DNA of 64,000 bases from CAYSRM01 sp964475205 (GCA_964475205.1 CAYYVQ010000005.1:1-64000); one strand, 5' to 3'. Shown: positions 24,992-33,300, numbered from the stretch's first letter. The notes: a model not told the origin generated them from the letters alone. Numbers and translations: made by a program.

Positions 24992-26008
24992 TTAATACTG
25001 TCCGTTGCTTACTTCAAAGTGGGTCGGTTTGCCCAGGCTTCCACCGCCTTGCCTGATCCAATCGGCTGTTTTGCCGATCATTTCCTCGACCGGCATTCCC
25101 GGCGAGCCGAACAGCTGCACCGATTTGGACGCATCGGCCAGGTATGCGCGATCGCCCGGCTTGCCCTCGAACGTCACGGCCTTTTCCATTTTTTCGCCGA
25201 GCCGGGTAGCCACATCACGCACTGACAGGGTCTCCTTGCCTGTCACATTCAGTATTCGGGCTGGAACCCGGCAATGCTCAAACGAAAGCAAAGCAAACTC
25301 ATTGGCATCGCGTTGCCAGATACAGTTGAAGGTTGGCACACGGAGCGGTACAGGCCGCTCTTCCCATATCCATTTGGCAATATCGTGAAGCACTCCGTAG
25401 CGCAGATCGATTGCGTAATTGAGCCTGAAAAGGAGAGTCGGCGTCTGGGCTGCATCACAATAATACTCGAAAATGCGCTCACGACCCAGGCATGCCTGGG
25501 CGTACTCTCCAACTGGTCCCGGTTGTGTGCTTTCATTGCACCCCGGTCCCCGGGGATTCACCAGGGGATATACGCAACCGGTGCTGAATACGACTATCCT
25601 GGCTCCGGAAAATCTTCGGCATATGTTTGCGGGCGCAACCGTATTAATCGCCCATGTTGCAGGTTCTGACCCGGCGGTCCCGAACTTGCGCCCGACCATG
25701 TAGATGATATTGTCCGTGTCGGGCAATTCGGCTACTTCGTCGGGATCCAGCAGATTACAAGGTATGGTTTCGACTCCGTGTTCTTCCAGCCAATCCCGTG
25801 CGGCCGAATCCGAGAATCGCGATATGCCCATTACACGTTTTTTAACGCCGGCTTCATGAATCGCGCGCACTGCCATGGCCCCTAGTGTAAGGCCCATTTT
25901 TCCGCCTATTCCCAAAATCGCGATATCCCCGTCGATACGGCGCATCATTTGGATTAACGGATTGCCTGGCCGCGATAGAGTTTCATCCAATTCAGTTTCC
26001 GAAGTCAT
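24992..26008 (-). CDS. NAD(P)-dependent epimerase/dehydratase family protein
   Basis: 338-aa extended short-chain dehydrogenase. The start at 26008 (MTSETELDE) has AAAGG upstream; a frame 13 codons longer exists. The nucleotide loop is IAILGIGGKMGLTLG rather than the usual GxxGxxG. STGCVYP replaces the catalytic serine region and EYAQACLGRERIFEYY lacks the usual YxxxK, since the lysine position is not preserved. It may therefore bind NAD(P) without normal epimerase chemistry, or have a shifted active site. It is the first gene of a pair with the DapA-family aldolase. Confidence 0.7.
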   Translation of the reverse strand: MTSETELDETLSRPGNPLIQMMRRIDGDIAILGIGGKMGLTLGAMAVRAIHEAGVKKRVMGISRFSDSAARDWLEEHGVETIPCNLLDPDEVAELPDTDNIIYMVGRKFGTAGSEPATWAINTVAPANICRRFSGARIVVFSTGCVYPLVNPRGPGCNESTQPGPVGEYAQACLGRERIFEYYCDAAQTPTLLFRLNYAIDLRYGVLHDIAKWIWEERPVPLRVPTFNCIWQRDANEFALLSFEHCRVPARILNVTGKETLSVRDVATRLGEKMEKAVTFEGKPGDRAYLADASKSVQLFGSPGMPVEEMIGKTADWIRQGGGSLGKPTHFEVSNGQY

Positions 26009-26209
26009 TGTCCAAACCTTTCCCAATTTCCCTGTTTTCCCTGCCAAATCCTGTGGTAAGGTGGAACGGGCACCCGTCTGATACGGATATTTTTCATATT
26101 GTCACGGTAGCTGAATCGGTGGTTCTGTCAAGTTTTCTACTCCATTTGTTGGGTTAACCTGCTTTTCATAAAATACTTGTAGCGGATTGGTTATTCTCCC
26201 CCACGTTTG

Positions 26210-26262
26210 TGGGTGTGTGGGTATGTGGGTGTGTGGGTATGTGAGTGCGTGGGTATGTGAGG
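26210..26262. repeat. GT-rich imperfect tandem repeat
   Basis: The units GTGGGTATGTGGGTGT repeat about three times with small changes (GTGTGGGTATGTGAGTGCGTGGG). A partly complementary CACCCACACACTCACA follows at ~26285, so a hairpin is possible. A short Val/Cys/Gly-rich ORF runs through it but has the composition of simple repeat and is not considered a gene. Confidence 0.7.
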
Positions 26263-26369
26263 TTCTTTCGGCCACTCCTATTCACCCACACACTCACAAA
26301 CAGCTTTCATTACTCTTCATTAAACTTTTGACACTACCGAATCGGTTTGATGATGTCAAGATCGGCGGC

Positions 26370-26584
26370 AACGCCATCAGCAATTCTCATTATGGCCTCT
26401 TTCCGCCAAAACCTATTTGTATAACGATGTGCGTAGTAGCGCGGGCTTCACCGAAGCCCAGCGCTCTTGGGGCCTCGGCTTCGGTGAAGCCGGGCCTACT
26501 CGCGCGTGGCTGCAATATCGTGCCGGAACTCTGGCCACGCCAAACGTGGCAAAATGGCCATAATGAGAATTGCCGCAACGCCAT
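26370..26584. mobile_element. MITE-like element, 197 bp, 9-bp target duplication (copy 1)
   Basis: Element 26379-26575 begins CAGCAATTCTCATTATGGCC and ends with its near-complement (GGCCATAATGAGAATTGCCG), flanked by the direct repeat CAACGCCAT (26370-26378, 26576-26584). Inside is a long hairpin: GGGCTTCACCGAAGCC and GGCTTCGGTGAAGCC. A second copy at 63359-63556 has different flanks and its own 9-bp duplication, which shows that it moved. It has no transposase; short ORFs inside are not genes. A 9-bp duplication is common for several DDE transposase families. Confidence 0.9.
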
Positions 26585-26623
26585 ATTTCGGAAGCGGCCT
26601 GTCTCTGGTGGGCCATGGCCTTC

Positions 26624-26992
26624 TCAGACAACGCCAACTCCATAGAAATGATCCCTGCGCCATCGTTCGTAGTCTTCCCATTGTTTCTGTTTGTCGATGA
26701 GCGGCTCAACTTTCCGTCCGGTTACCTTCCTGAGCAATTCGTCATTTGCCAGGAGGGGTCTTTTGGGCACGGAGCCTTCTGTGAGAAGCTGGTAAGCTTC
26801 ATTAATAACCTGGAACGTTTCCTTGTTCCCGGACCGGGCATCGGGATGGTGTTGCATGGCCAGTCTCCGGTATGCTTTTCTGATCTCTTCAGACGTTCTA
26901 CCAAGGGTCATAAGCACAAGCCTGGCACGTTCTTCGAGGGTGACGCCCCGGATATCATCAGGCCGGTCCAGGGTCAGTGACAGTTCTTTCAT
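26624..26992 (-). CDS. Small J-domain (DnaJ-like) protein
   Basis: 122 aa. Residues ~15-75 make a J domain: EEIRKAYRRLAMQHHPDA with the HPD tripeptide at 49-51, then FQVINEAYQLL. J domains stimulate the ATPase of DnaK-type Hsp70. The zinc-finger and substrate-binding parts of full DnaJ are absent; the C-terminal ~45 residues are charged (KQKQWEDYERWRRDHF). Ribosome site AAGGG, 7 nt before ATG. The stop lies only 40-50 bp from the MITE copy upstream in window coordinates. Its client is unknown; it stands just upstream of the TauE-family gene on the opposite side of a 45-bp gap. Confidence 0.85.
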   Translation of the reverse strand: MKELSLTLDRPDDIRGVTLEERARLVLMTLGRTSEEIRKAYRRLAMQHHPDARSGNKETFQVINEAYQLLTEGSVPKRPLLANDELLRKVTGRKVEPLIDKQKQWEDYERWRRDHFYGVGVV

Positions 26993-27037
26993 AATTATCC
27001 CTTCTGCATCAGCGCAGGCAATCGGGGAAAATGCAGT

Positions 27038-28000
27038 TCATTTTTGCCTTTCGGCCCGAATGCCGCGAAAAAACTGGGTCAGTATCACCAGGCTGATCGA
27101 ACCTGCAGTTGCAAGAACAACCGCCTGTGCAACAAAAGAAAAATTCGCTTCGGGAATCATTTCGTCGAGCTGTTTGAGCATAACTCCGATAGCGGCCATC
27201 AGGAGCATTATTGCGTAAAGGAACCGTAACCAGTAGCTTCCAGCATATTTTACAGCAGAAGCGCCGAATTGAGATCCGAACGATGAACCCGTCAACAACA
27301 GCAGCGCTGCAATAAGATCCATGCGTCCCTCTATCGCATAAGAAACGCCGCCGTATGCGCCGGAAAGCACACAGCACAATACGCTGGTGCCCACAGCGGT
27401 GCGGGTTGGCAGGCCCAGGAGATAGATAAAAGCAGGCACGAGCAGGAAACCGCCCCCGACGCCAAGAAAACCTGCCAGTATGCCGACACCCAACCCGATC
27501 AGGATAGCTGACAGCGTCTTTGGTTTGGGCCGGATACCCGCTGTGGCGCTTTCGGAGCAACCGGAGCCATGGCCGCTCTTGCGCGCGCCCAGATAGTCAC
27601 GCAGAAAACGCGCGGTCAAGCCGAAGAGCAGCAACAGGTAAACATACCTGACTATGGCACCTTCAAGGTTAAATGTCTCAAGGCGCAAGATTATCTGTTT
27701 GCCGAGCTCTACCCCTGCAAGCATGGCCCCGCCAACGGTCAAGCCAAGCCGAATATTAACGTTTTTAAGAGCTGCATGCTTGCGAAACCCGACTATTGAC
27801 TGGCCAAAGACGTTCAGCATACCTGTTCCGATGGCGACTGCCATCGGGAACCCGAAGATATTTAAAGCCGGCGTAAGAACCGGCCCTCCTCCAATTCCGA
27901 AGAAACCGCCCATCAGTCCAACTGCGAAACCTATCAGGATCAGGTAAAGCCAGTTGAACTCTACACCCGCTACGGGAAGAAACATATTGAATACATCCAT
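27038..28000 (-). CDS. TauE/SafE-family membrane exporter
   Basis: 320-aa integral membrane protein with about eight hydrophobic segments in two pseudo-repeats. Each repeat begins with the family signature: GFAVGLMGGFFGIGGGPVLTPAL (written here as its GFFGIGGG core) at ~25-45 and GVGILAGFLGVGGG at ~175-190. The family moves organosulfonates, sulfite or other small anions across the inner membrane. RAETRTAVGTS-like NxGTS follows in the second half (LPTRTAVGTSVLCC). The ATG lies 3 nt after the stop of a small membrane-protein gene, so they form one transcription unit. The substrate cannot be read from sequence. Confidence 0.88.
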   Translation of the reverse strand: MDVFNMFLPVAGVEFNWLYLILIGFAVGLMGGFFGIGGGPVLTPALNIFGFPMAVAIGTGMLNVFGQSIVGFRKHAALKNVNIRLGLTVGGAMLAGVELGKQIILRLETFNLEGAIVRYVYLLLLFGLTARFLRDYLGARKSGHGSGCSESATAGIRPKPKTLSAILIGLGVGILAGFLGVGGGFLLVPAFIYLLGLPTRTAVGTSVLCCVLSGAYGGVSYAIEGRMDLIAALLLLTGSSFGSQFGASAVKYAGSYWLRFLYAIMLLMAAIGVMLKQLDEMIPEANFSFVAQAVVLATAGSISLVILTQFFRGIRAERQK

Positions 28001-28003
28001 GGT

Positions 28004-28282
28004 TCAATCCCGCCTTTCGTGCGTCTTGCCGGTGTGTTCATTTTTGTAGCCCAACAGCTTTGTCAGGTTCTCGCTTGCAAGAGAAAGGACGAGCGCTGCA
28101 ATTGTTACAGCAAAGAAGGCCAGGATGGCATAACATACCGGATGGTCAACACTTAGTTCCGCAAGGAACCGGCTGAGCCCTCTTGTTTCCGCAGACACTG
28201 AGGCCGTGCCCGTCAAAATGAGCTGTTCGAACCGCAGAAGCGGCGCTAGAACAATGTATTCAGCATTCATGGGGCTAAACAT
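28004..28282 (-). CDS. Small membrane protein next to TauE-family exporter
   Basis: 92 aa (or 88 if starting at 28270). One clear membrane helix at ~51-70 (CYAILAFFAVTIAALVLSLA); the N-terminal half is partly amphipathic and the C-terminus is polar (NLTKLLGYKNEHTGKTHERRD). It resembles in size and placement the DUF1634-type partners that accompany TauE/SafE genes, but has only one convincing helix. It ends 3 nt before the exporter's ATG, so coupled expression is likely. No ribosome site is strong at either start. Confidence 0.5.
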   Translation of the reverse strand: MFSPMNAEYIVLAPLLRFEQLILTGTASVSAETRGLSRFLAELSVDHPVCYAILAFFAVTIAALVLSLASENLTKLLGYKNEHTGKTHERRD

Positions 28283-28353
28283 ATATCAAATGAGTCGTTC
28301 TGCCAAACATGTTCTCATTCTGAAAAGCGCGCAGGCACTCTGGCAGCGTACTA

Positions 28354-29715
28354 TCAGGCTCCGGCGGCTTGGATAGTGTCGCGCAACCACCAGGATGCAA
28401 TACTGAAGTAGATAATCACCCCGCCGATGTCGGCTATGGATGTTACCAGGGGAGCGCTTGCTGTGGCGGGGTCGAGTTTAAGACGCGTCAGCAGAAAAGG
28501 CAGGCTCATGCCAATGAGGCTGCCGAAAAGCACCGTACAGACCATGGTTAACCCCACAGGGACAAGAATTTCAGGGGCGCGAAAACCGGCCACAAACATA
28601 ACGCCCAGCGCCATTGTCAATCCCAGGAGCAGCGAGGTAAGAAACTCTTTGCGAAGCAGGCTGAACCAGTCTTTCAATCGGACATCGCCAACAGCCATAT
28701 CCCGAACCATGAGCGTAGCCGCCTGCGCTCCCGCATTCCCGCCTGAACCGATCAGGAGAGGCAGAAAAAACACAAGCGACGCCACGGCAACTATCGTGTG
28801 TTCAAAAAGTGCGATACCGGCGCCGGAAAAGACGTTCATAAAAACCAGCGTCAATAGCCAGGGCAGCCGGGCGCGATAGAGCAAGGCAAAACCGGCGTTT
28901 TTCAGGCTCACATTAGGCAATTCAGTGCCGCCGATTTTGCGGAAATCCTCAGTGGCTTCAGCTGCCTGCACATCTATCACGTCATCGACAGTCACAAGGC
29001 CCATAAGTCTCTGTTCGCCGTCGACTACCGGAAGCGCCAAAACGTCATATTCTTCAATCTTCTGCGCCACTATTTCCTGGTCGTCGTTAACATTGGCGGA
29101 GAGAACCTCAGTATGCATCACATCGTTTATCTGTTGTGGCGGTTTGGCGAGAATAAGGTCTTTCAGCGAAACAAAACCAATCAGGCGGCGCTCTGCGTCA
29201 ACAACATAGATATAATATATGGTTTCGCGCGTAGGGGCCTGGAGGCGGATCTGTTCAAGAGCCTGGCCAACAGTTATGTCCGGACGCAGCGCAGCGTAGT
29301 CGCTGCTCATCAAAGCTCCGGCGGTTCCCTCGGCATAGCTGGTAAGCTTGCGGATGTCTTCACGCTCGGCACGGGCAACCAGGGGCAAAACCTGTTCTGC
29401 AATCTGCGGATCGAGCCGTTGCACCAGGTCGGCCCTGTCGTCGTGGGGAAGTTCTTCAAGCATTCGGGCCATTGCATTGCGGTTTGCTCCCTCGGCAAGC
29501 CCGGCCTGTCTCTCCAGGTCCAGATGCGAGAAAATATCCGCCGACTGTCGTAAGGGGATATTGGCCAGAAAGCGCCAAAGCGCGTCATCGTCCAGTGGCG
29601 CAATAATGCGGGCTACCTCGGCGGGGTGCATCGACCCCACTGCTTCCTGAAGCGCAGAAGTCTGACCGTTGTTAACCATCTCCATGATATCCTGGGCAAA
29701 AAGAGAATTTGTCAT
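28354..29715 (-). CDS. mgtE: Magnesium transporter MgtE
   Basis: 453 aa from ATG 29715, preceded by AGGAAGG; an upstream in-frame ATG adds eight residues. Domain order is typical: N-terminal MgtE_N superhelical domain (~15-120, HPAEVARIIAPLD, LLEELPHDDRADLVQRL), two CBS domains (~135-250; VLALPVVDGEQRLMGLVTVDDV) and five membrane helices (~285-450) with the pore motif GSGGNAGAQAATLMVRD and DPATASAPLVTSIADI. It imports Mg2+ and is gated by cytosolic Mg2+ binding to the CBS/N domains. Its promoter region contains a repeat arm (29793-29866). No Mg2+ riboswitch was recognised. Confidence 0.95.
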   Translation of the reverse strand: MTNSLFAQDIMEMVNNGQTSALQEAVGSMHPAEVARIIAPLDDDALWRFLANIPLRQSADIFSHLDLERQAGLAEGANRNAMARMLEELPHDDRADLVQRLDPQIAEQVLPLVARAEREDIRKLTSYAEGTAGALMSSDYAALRPDITVGQALEQIRLQAPTRETIYYIYVVDAERRLIGFVSLKDLILAKPPQQINDVMHTEVLSANVNDDQEIVAQKIEEYDVLALPVVDGEQRLMGLVTVDDVIDVQAAEATEDFRKIGGTELPNVSLKNAGFALLYRARLPWLLTLVFMNVFSGAGIALFEHTIVAVASLVFFLPLLIGSGGNAGAQAATLMVRDMAVGDVRLKDWFSLLRKEFLTSLLLGLTMALGVMFVAGFRAPEILVPVGLTMVCTVLFGSLIGMSLPFLLTRLKLDPATASAPLVTSIADIGGVIIYFSIASWWLRDTIQAAGA

Positions 29716-29792
29716 GGATGCCTTCCTTTCTGTTGCCATCCCGCGAAACCAATGGATTTATACTCCCTTCTGTACGGTTATGCCAGCAGATT

Positions 29793-29866
29793 CCGGCGTT
29801 TTACCAATTTGCACCCCCGCAGGAGCACTCTCCACGCTCTCGCGACGAAATCCTCGCTTATTTCGG
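29793..29866. repeat. Single arm of the palindromic YTAR-type repeat
   Basis: CCGGCGTTTTACCAATTTGC...CCACGCTCTCGCGACGAAATCC matches the right arm of 12172-12245. The expected terminal ATATGCGGG is degraded to TTATTTCGG. It lies between mgtE and the leader of the DUF4914 gene. Confidence 0.75.
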
Positions 29867-29901
29867 GGCTACTGCAAAATGCGGTACTTGCCGGTTTTCG
29901 T

Positions 29902-29931
29902 TTGACTCGAGCCTTTACGGCATGGTAGATA
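29902..29931 (+). promoter_or_regulatory. Putative sigma-70-like promoter for the DUF4914 leader
   Basis: TTGACT (29902-29907) and TAGATA (29926-29931) are separated by 18 nt. Transcription would start near 29938 and run through the leader ORF, the terminator hairpin at 30015-30055 and into the DUF4914 gene. Confidence 0.5.
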
Positions 29932-29991
29932 CTTAAAGTGTAACAGTTTGCATAAGATTAAAAAGCGGGCAGGAGAACAAGGGGCATCACT

Positions 29992-30057
29992 ATGTTGCCC
30001 GGTGTGAACAGGCTGGCACGAAATCACAAGAAAAGGGTGTTTCGTGCCTTTTTTTGA
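29992..30057 (+). CDS. Possible 21-aa leader peptide overlapping a terminator
   Basis: ATG 29992 opens a 21-codon ORF that runs through the stem of the following terminator and ends at TGA just after the T-run. It begins MLPGVNRLARN and ends HKKRVFRAFF. A GGGG or AGGAGA stretch upstream could serve as ribosome site. Its placement recalls attenuation leaders, but no run of a single regulatory amino acid codon is striking (three Phe and several Arg/Lys near the end). It may be chance. Confidence 0.35.
   Translation: MLPGVNRLARNHKKRVFRAFF
30015..30055 (+). terminator. Intrinsic terminator/attenuator upstream of DUF4914 gene
   Basis: GGCACGAAA (30015-30023) pairs with TTTCGTGCC (30040-30048), followed directly by seven T. 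It sits ~64 nt before the DUF4914 start codon and downstream of a promoter-like sequence, with no gene to terminate upstream on this strand. That arrangement fits either an attenuator or the end of a ~115-nt small RNA. Confidence 0.8.
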
Positions 30058-30118
30058 GGAAATTTGAAAAACTAACTGTCAGCTTTTATTGTTTACAAGG
30101 GTTCAAAAGGAAATATTT

Positions 30119-32032
30119 ATGGCCAAGATCTCTAATCAGGTTGATTTACCAAAAAGGCGGAAGATGTTACAGAACTTGAAGTTGCCTGCAGAGACCCGGG
30201 ATTTTCTGGAAAAGGCTCCATCTGTGGCTCTGGCTGCGGATATTGACACTCTTGAGGATATGGCCTGTGGTGGTAAGAACAACAAAGAATGGACGGTAGC
30301 CTATAGGCTACCCGATGGACGGGAAGTGCAGGAAACCCGGGTTGTGCGTGTCAGGAACGGCATATCTGCAAATTACATTGAGCCTTACATGCGGCGCAGG
30401 GATCCGGACTGCATGGTTGTGGCTGACAGTGGTCCGTCCGACAAGCCGAGGTTTCACGAACGCTATAACCGACCGTTTGACGAGATCCGCAATGAAACTT
30501 TTGACTGGCTTGCCGGGCAGGATTTGGCCGTTTTCGCGTTCGAGATGGGTTCGCTCGGTACGATCGGCCATGCGCTGGCTATTTGCCCTGCAAACGCAAG
30601 TTTTTTTGCTTTCGGGCTGGGGCTTTTACAGGGAGTCGTCGATATCGAGCAGGTCGGAAATCCCTTTGAGCCTTCTTTCATAATTTATGTCGCGCCGCCA
30701 TTCCGGCACACTCACTTTGACGGCCGCCAGGTTGTGGTGCATAACCGAATGGACGTTCATGAGATGTTCTCGTACAACCTCTACCCGGGACCCAGCGCCA
30801 AGAAGGGTGTTTACGGCGCGTTGATAGAAATGGGAGTGCAGCAGAACTGGGTTACCGCGCATTGTTCTGCAGTGCAGGTTGTGACTCCCTATGACAACAT
30901 TGTTTCATTCATGCACGAGGGGGCCAGCGGCGGGGGCAAGAGCGAGATGTTGCAGCAACCGCACCGACTGCCTGACGGTCGCCTGATGATTGGCAGAAAC
31001 ACAATAACCGGTGAAGAGCGTTTTCTGGAGATTCGCAGGACCTGTGATCTGCATCCGGTATGCGATGACATGGGACTGTGTCATTCGGACTTACAGGAGA
31101 ACGACCAGAAGCTGCGCATTCTGGACGCCGAAAACGCCTGGTTTGTCCGGGTCAACCACATTGAAGCTTACGGCACGGACCTTGATCTGGAACGCCTGAC
31201 GCTGGCTTCGCCCCGTTCGCTGCTTTTCCTTAACATCGATGCTGTTGCGGGAAGTACGGCGTTGCTCTGGGAACACATTCAGGATGAGCCGGGTGTTCCG
31301 TGCCCGAATCCGAGGGTCATCCTGCCAAGGGAAATAGTGCCCGGAGTGACAAATGAAAAAGTGGCTATCGATGTGCGCTCCTTCGGGGTGCGTACGCCTC
31401 CCTGTACCAGGGAAAATCCGACCTATGGTATTCTGGGATTGTTCCATGTCTTGCCGCCTGCACTCGCATGGCTGTGGCGGCTGGTTGCGCCGCGCGGTTA
31501 TTCAAATCCCAGCATAGTGGATACAGGAGCCATGAGCAGCGAAGGCGTTGGCAGTTACTGGCCTTTTACAACGGGGCGAAAGGTAGACCAGGCCAACCTG
31601 TTGCTGCAACAATTTGTTAATGCTGCCCAGACGCGCTATATCCTGACACCCAACCAGCATGTGGGGGCATGGGAAACCGGCTTTATGCCGCAATGGCTTG
31701 CGCGGGACTACCTGGCGCGCCGCGGACATGCGCCGTTTCTTTCGGATCAGCTTGTGCCTGCCCGTTGCGCGTTGCTTGGTTACACCTTGCGCGATATCCG
31801 GATTGAAGGAATTACTGTGCCACGGCAGTTTTTCCAGGTGGATCATCAACCCGAGGTAGGGCCCGATGCATATGACGCCGGATCTCAAATTCTGACGGAC
31901 TTTTTCCATGAGCAGATCAGCAAGTTCCTGCAGCCGGACCTGGATTCTGTGGGACGAAAGATCATCGAATGTTGTCTTTCAAACGCAGAAGCAAAGGAAT
32001 ACGAACAGTTCATTCTTGCAGAACACCTGTGA
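30119..32032 (+). CDS. DUF4914-family P-loop protein (PEP carboxykinase-like)
   Basis: 637 aa from ATG 30119 (ribosome site AAAGGAAA); an upstream in-frame GTG-type start is less likely. A phosphate-binding loop HEGASGGGKSEM lies at 266-277 (Lys274), in the style of the PEP carboxykinase kinase-1a loop. Further conserved-looking stretches are VQVVTPYDNIVSF, SLLFLNIDAVAGSTALLWEH, NPRVILPREIVPG and TGAMSSEGVGSYWPF. I recognise it as a DUF4914 member, found in Bacteroidetes and PVC bacteria. The reaction is unknown; nucleotide-dependent phosphotransfer or decarboxylation is inference from the loop. It is preceded by a leader with terminator and followed by purC 107 bp later. Confidence 0.75.
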   Translation: MAKISNQVDLPKRRKMLQNLKLPAETRDFLEKAPSVALAADIDTLEDMACGGKNNKEWTVAYRLPDGREVQETRVVRVRNGISANYIEPYMRRRDPDCMVVADSGPSDKPRFHERYNRPFDEIRNETFDWLAGQDLAVFAFEMGSLGTIGHALAICPANASFFAFGLGLLQGVVDIEQVGNPFEPSFIIYVAPPFRHTHFDGRQVVVHNRMDVHEMFSYNLYPGPSAKKGVYGALIEMGVQQNWVTAHCSAVQVVTPYDNIVSFMHEGASGGGKSEMLQQPHRLPDGRLMIGRNTITGEERFLEIRRTCDLHPVCDDMGLCHSDLQENDQKLRILDAENAWFVRVNHIEAYGTDLDLERLTLASPRSLLFLNIDAVAGSTALLWEHIQDEPGVPCPNPRVILPREIVPGVTNEKVAIDVRSFGVRTPPCTRENPTYGILGLFHVLPPALAWLWRLVAPRGYSNPSIVDTGAMSSEGVGSYWPFTTGRKVDQANLLLQQFVNAAQTRYILTPNQHVGAWETGFMPQWLARDYLARRGHAPFLSDQLVPARCALLGYTLRDIRIEGITVPRQFFQVDHQPEVGPDAYDAGSQILTDFFHEQISKFLQPDLDSVGRKIIECCLSNAEAKEYEQFILAEHL

Positions 32033-32139
32033 GTAAAAGTGAAGGCGATCTGTTTATAACGCAAAAAATAATTGCTGATTATTATCCCTTTCTTTGTATA
32101 TAAGACGAGCTATGGTAAAAGACGATAAGGAGTTACACT

Positions 32140-33249
32140 ATGAGTTTGGCACATCTGGCAATTCGCAAGACCGACGATCTTCCGCTGCGGCATACCGGCA
32201 ACGTACACAATGGCAAGGTCCGTTCTGTTTACTGGCTTTCCCCGGAAGACAGCAGGCGCATTGTTGAGCAGCGAAACTATGCTGTTCCCGAAGACACCGG
32301 GCTTGGTGTCATGGTTATCAGCGATCGTATTTCAGCATACGAGATTGTCTGGCAAGGAGAGGACGGTCTGATGGGCGTCCCGGGTAAAGGCGCATCGCTG
32401 AATGCAACCGCCGAACACTGGTTCAGCGAGTTCAAAAAGGCCGGTCTTGCCGACAACCACATTCTTGAAACGCCGCACCCGCTCGTCTGGATCGTGCGCA
32501 AGGCCAGACCCATCATGGTAGAAGCCATTGCCCGACAGTACATCACGGGCAGCATGTGGCGCGCCTATGAGAAGGGAGCACGGGAGGTATGCGGCATTAA
32601 ACTGCCGGACGGCCTGAAAAACGGCGACAAGTTGCCTGAGCTGCTGATTACCCCCTCAACAAAAGGAATAATGACCGGGATTCCCGGCGTGCCGGAAGTC
32701 GACGATGTCAATATTACTCGCCGCCAGATCGTAGACAACTTCGAGGCATTCGGTTTCGTTTCGCGTGATGATGTGGATCGTTATGAGACGCTGTTGACTG
32801 AAGGCGTAAAGATCATCAGTGACCAGGCGGCTGCCGCCGGCCAGCTTCTGGCCGACACCAAGTTCGAGTTCGGCTATGTTGCCAATACGCCTGGATCTGA
32901 AACGGATCTCTCCATGATCTATATTGACGAAGTAGGCACACTTGATTCCTCGCGATTCTGGGACCTGGCCGCTTATCGCGAAGGCAGGATGGTCGAGAAC
33001 TCCAAAGAGCGTTTCCGCAAGCTTCTCTGCGATGCCGTGCCCGACAAGGATGTGTTGCTGAACAAGGACCGGATGGCGGAGCGAGTCCCCCTGGGCGAGA
33101 CGTTCAAAGTGCCAGTTGAAACCATGATGGCAATTGGCGATCTTTACCGCGAAATGGCTGAGCGTCTTACAGGAGGCACAGTGCCCCGGATAGAGCATGC
33201 GCGACAGGAGATCCTTGATGCGCTTGCTCCTTACGGTATCGTTCAGTAA
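32140..33249 (+). CDS. purC: Phosphoribosylaminoimidazole-succinocarboxamide synthase
   Basis: Joins CAIR and aspartate using ATP in purine biosynthesis (SAICAR synthase). Signatures: HNGKVRSVYWL near the N-terminus, ISDRISAYEIVW, PIMVEAIARQYITGSMWRAYEKGARE, SPSTKG-type TPSTKG, ADTKFEFGY and YIDEVGTLDSSRFW. At 369 aa it is longer than the ~240-aa short form and resembles the longer eukaryote/PVC-type enzymes. A strong ribosome site (AAGGAG) precedes the ATG. It stands alone from other pur genes in this window. Confidence 0.95.
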   Translation: MSLAHLAIRKTDDLPLRHTGNVHNGKVRSVYWLSPEDSRRIVEQRNYAVPEDTGLGVMVISDRISAYEIVWQGEDGLMGVPGKGASLNATAEHWFSEFKKAGLADNHILETPHPLVWIVRKARPIMVEAIARQYITGSMWRAYEKGAREVCGIKLPDGLKNGDKLPELLITPSTKGIMTGIPGVPEVDDVNITRRQIVDNFEAFGFVSRDDVDRYETLLTEGVKIISDQAAAAGQLLADTKFEFGYVANTPGSETDLSMIYIDEVGTLDSSRFWDLAAYREGRMVENSKERFRKLLCDAVPDKDVLLNKDRMAERVPLGETFKVPVETMMAIGDLYREMAERLTGGTVPRIEHARQEILDALAPYGIVQ

Positions 33250-33290
33250 GGTTTGGGGTTAACCGTTTCTAATTTAAAATCCTGTTCGAA

Positions 33291-33300
33291 ATGCGGGTTA
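33291..33300. repeat. CCCGCAT unit abutting the TonB-receptor stop codon
   Basis: On the minus strand the stop codon TAA (33300-33298) runs directly into CCCGCAT (33297-33291), the end sequence of the YTAR-type repeat family. Only the end is present. Confidence 0.55.

Noticed and set aside
26187..26709. Several 60-150-codon ORFs on both strands around the MITE
   Set aside because: They run through the GT-rich repeat and the MITE hairpin; the same ORFs recur in the 63 kb copy by virtue of repeat identity, not coding conservation.
29932..30060. Known riboswitch class upstream of DUF4914 (ZTP, c-di-GMP, fluoride, THF considered)
   Set aside because: The conserved core sequences of these classes are not present; only a leader ORF and terminator can be supported.
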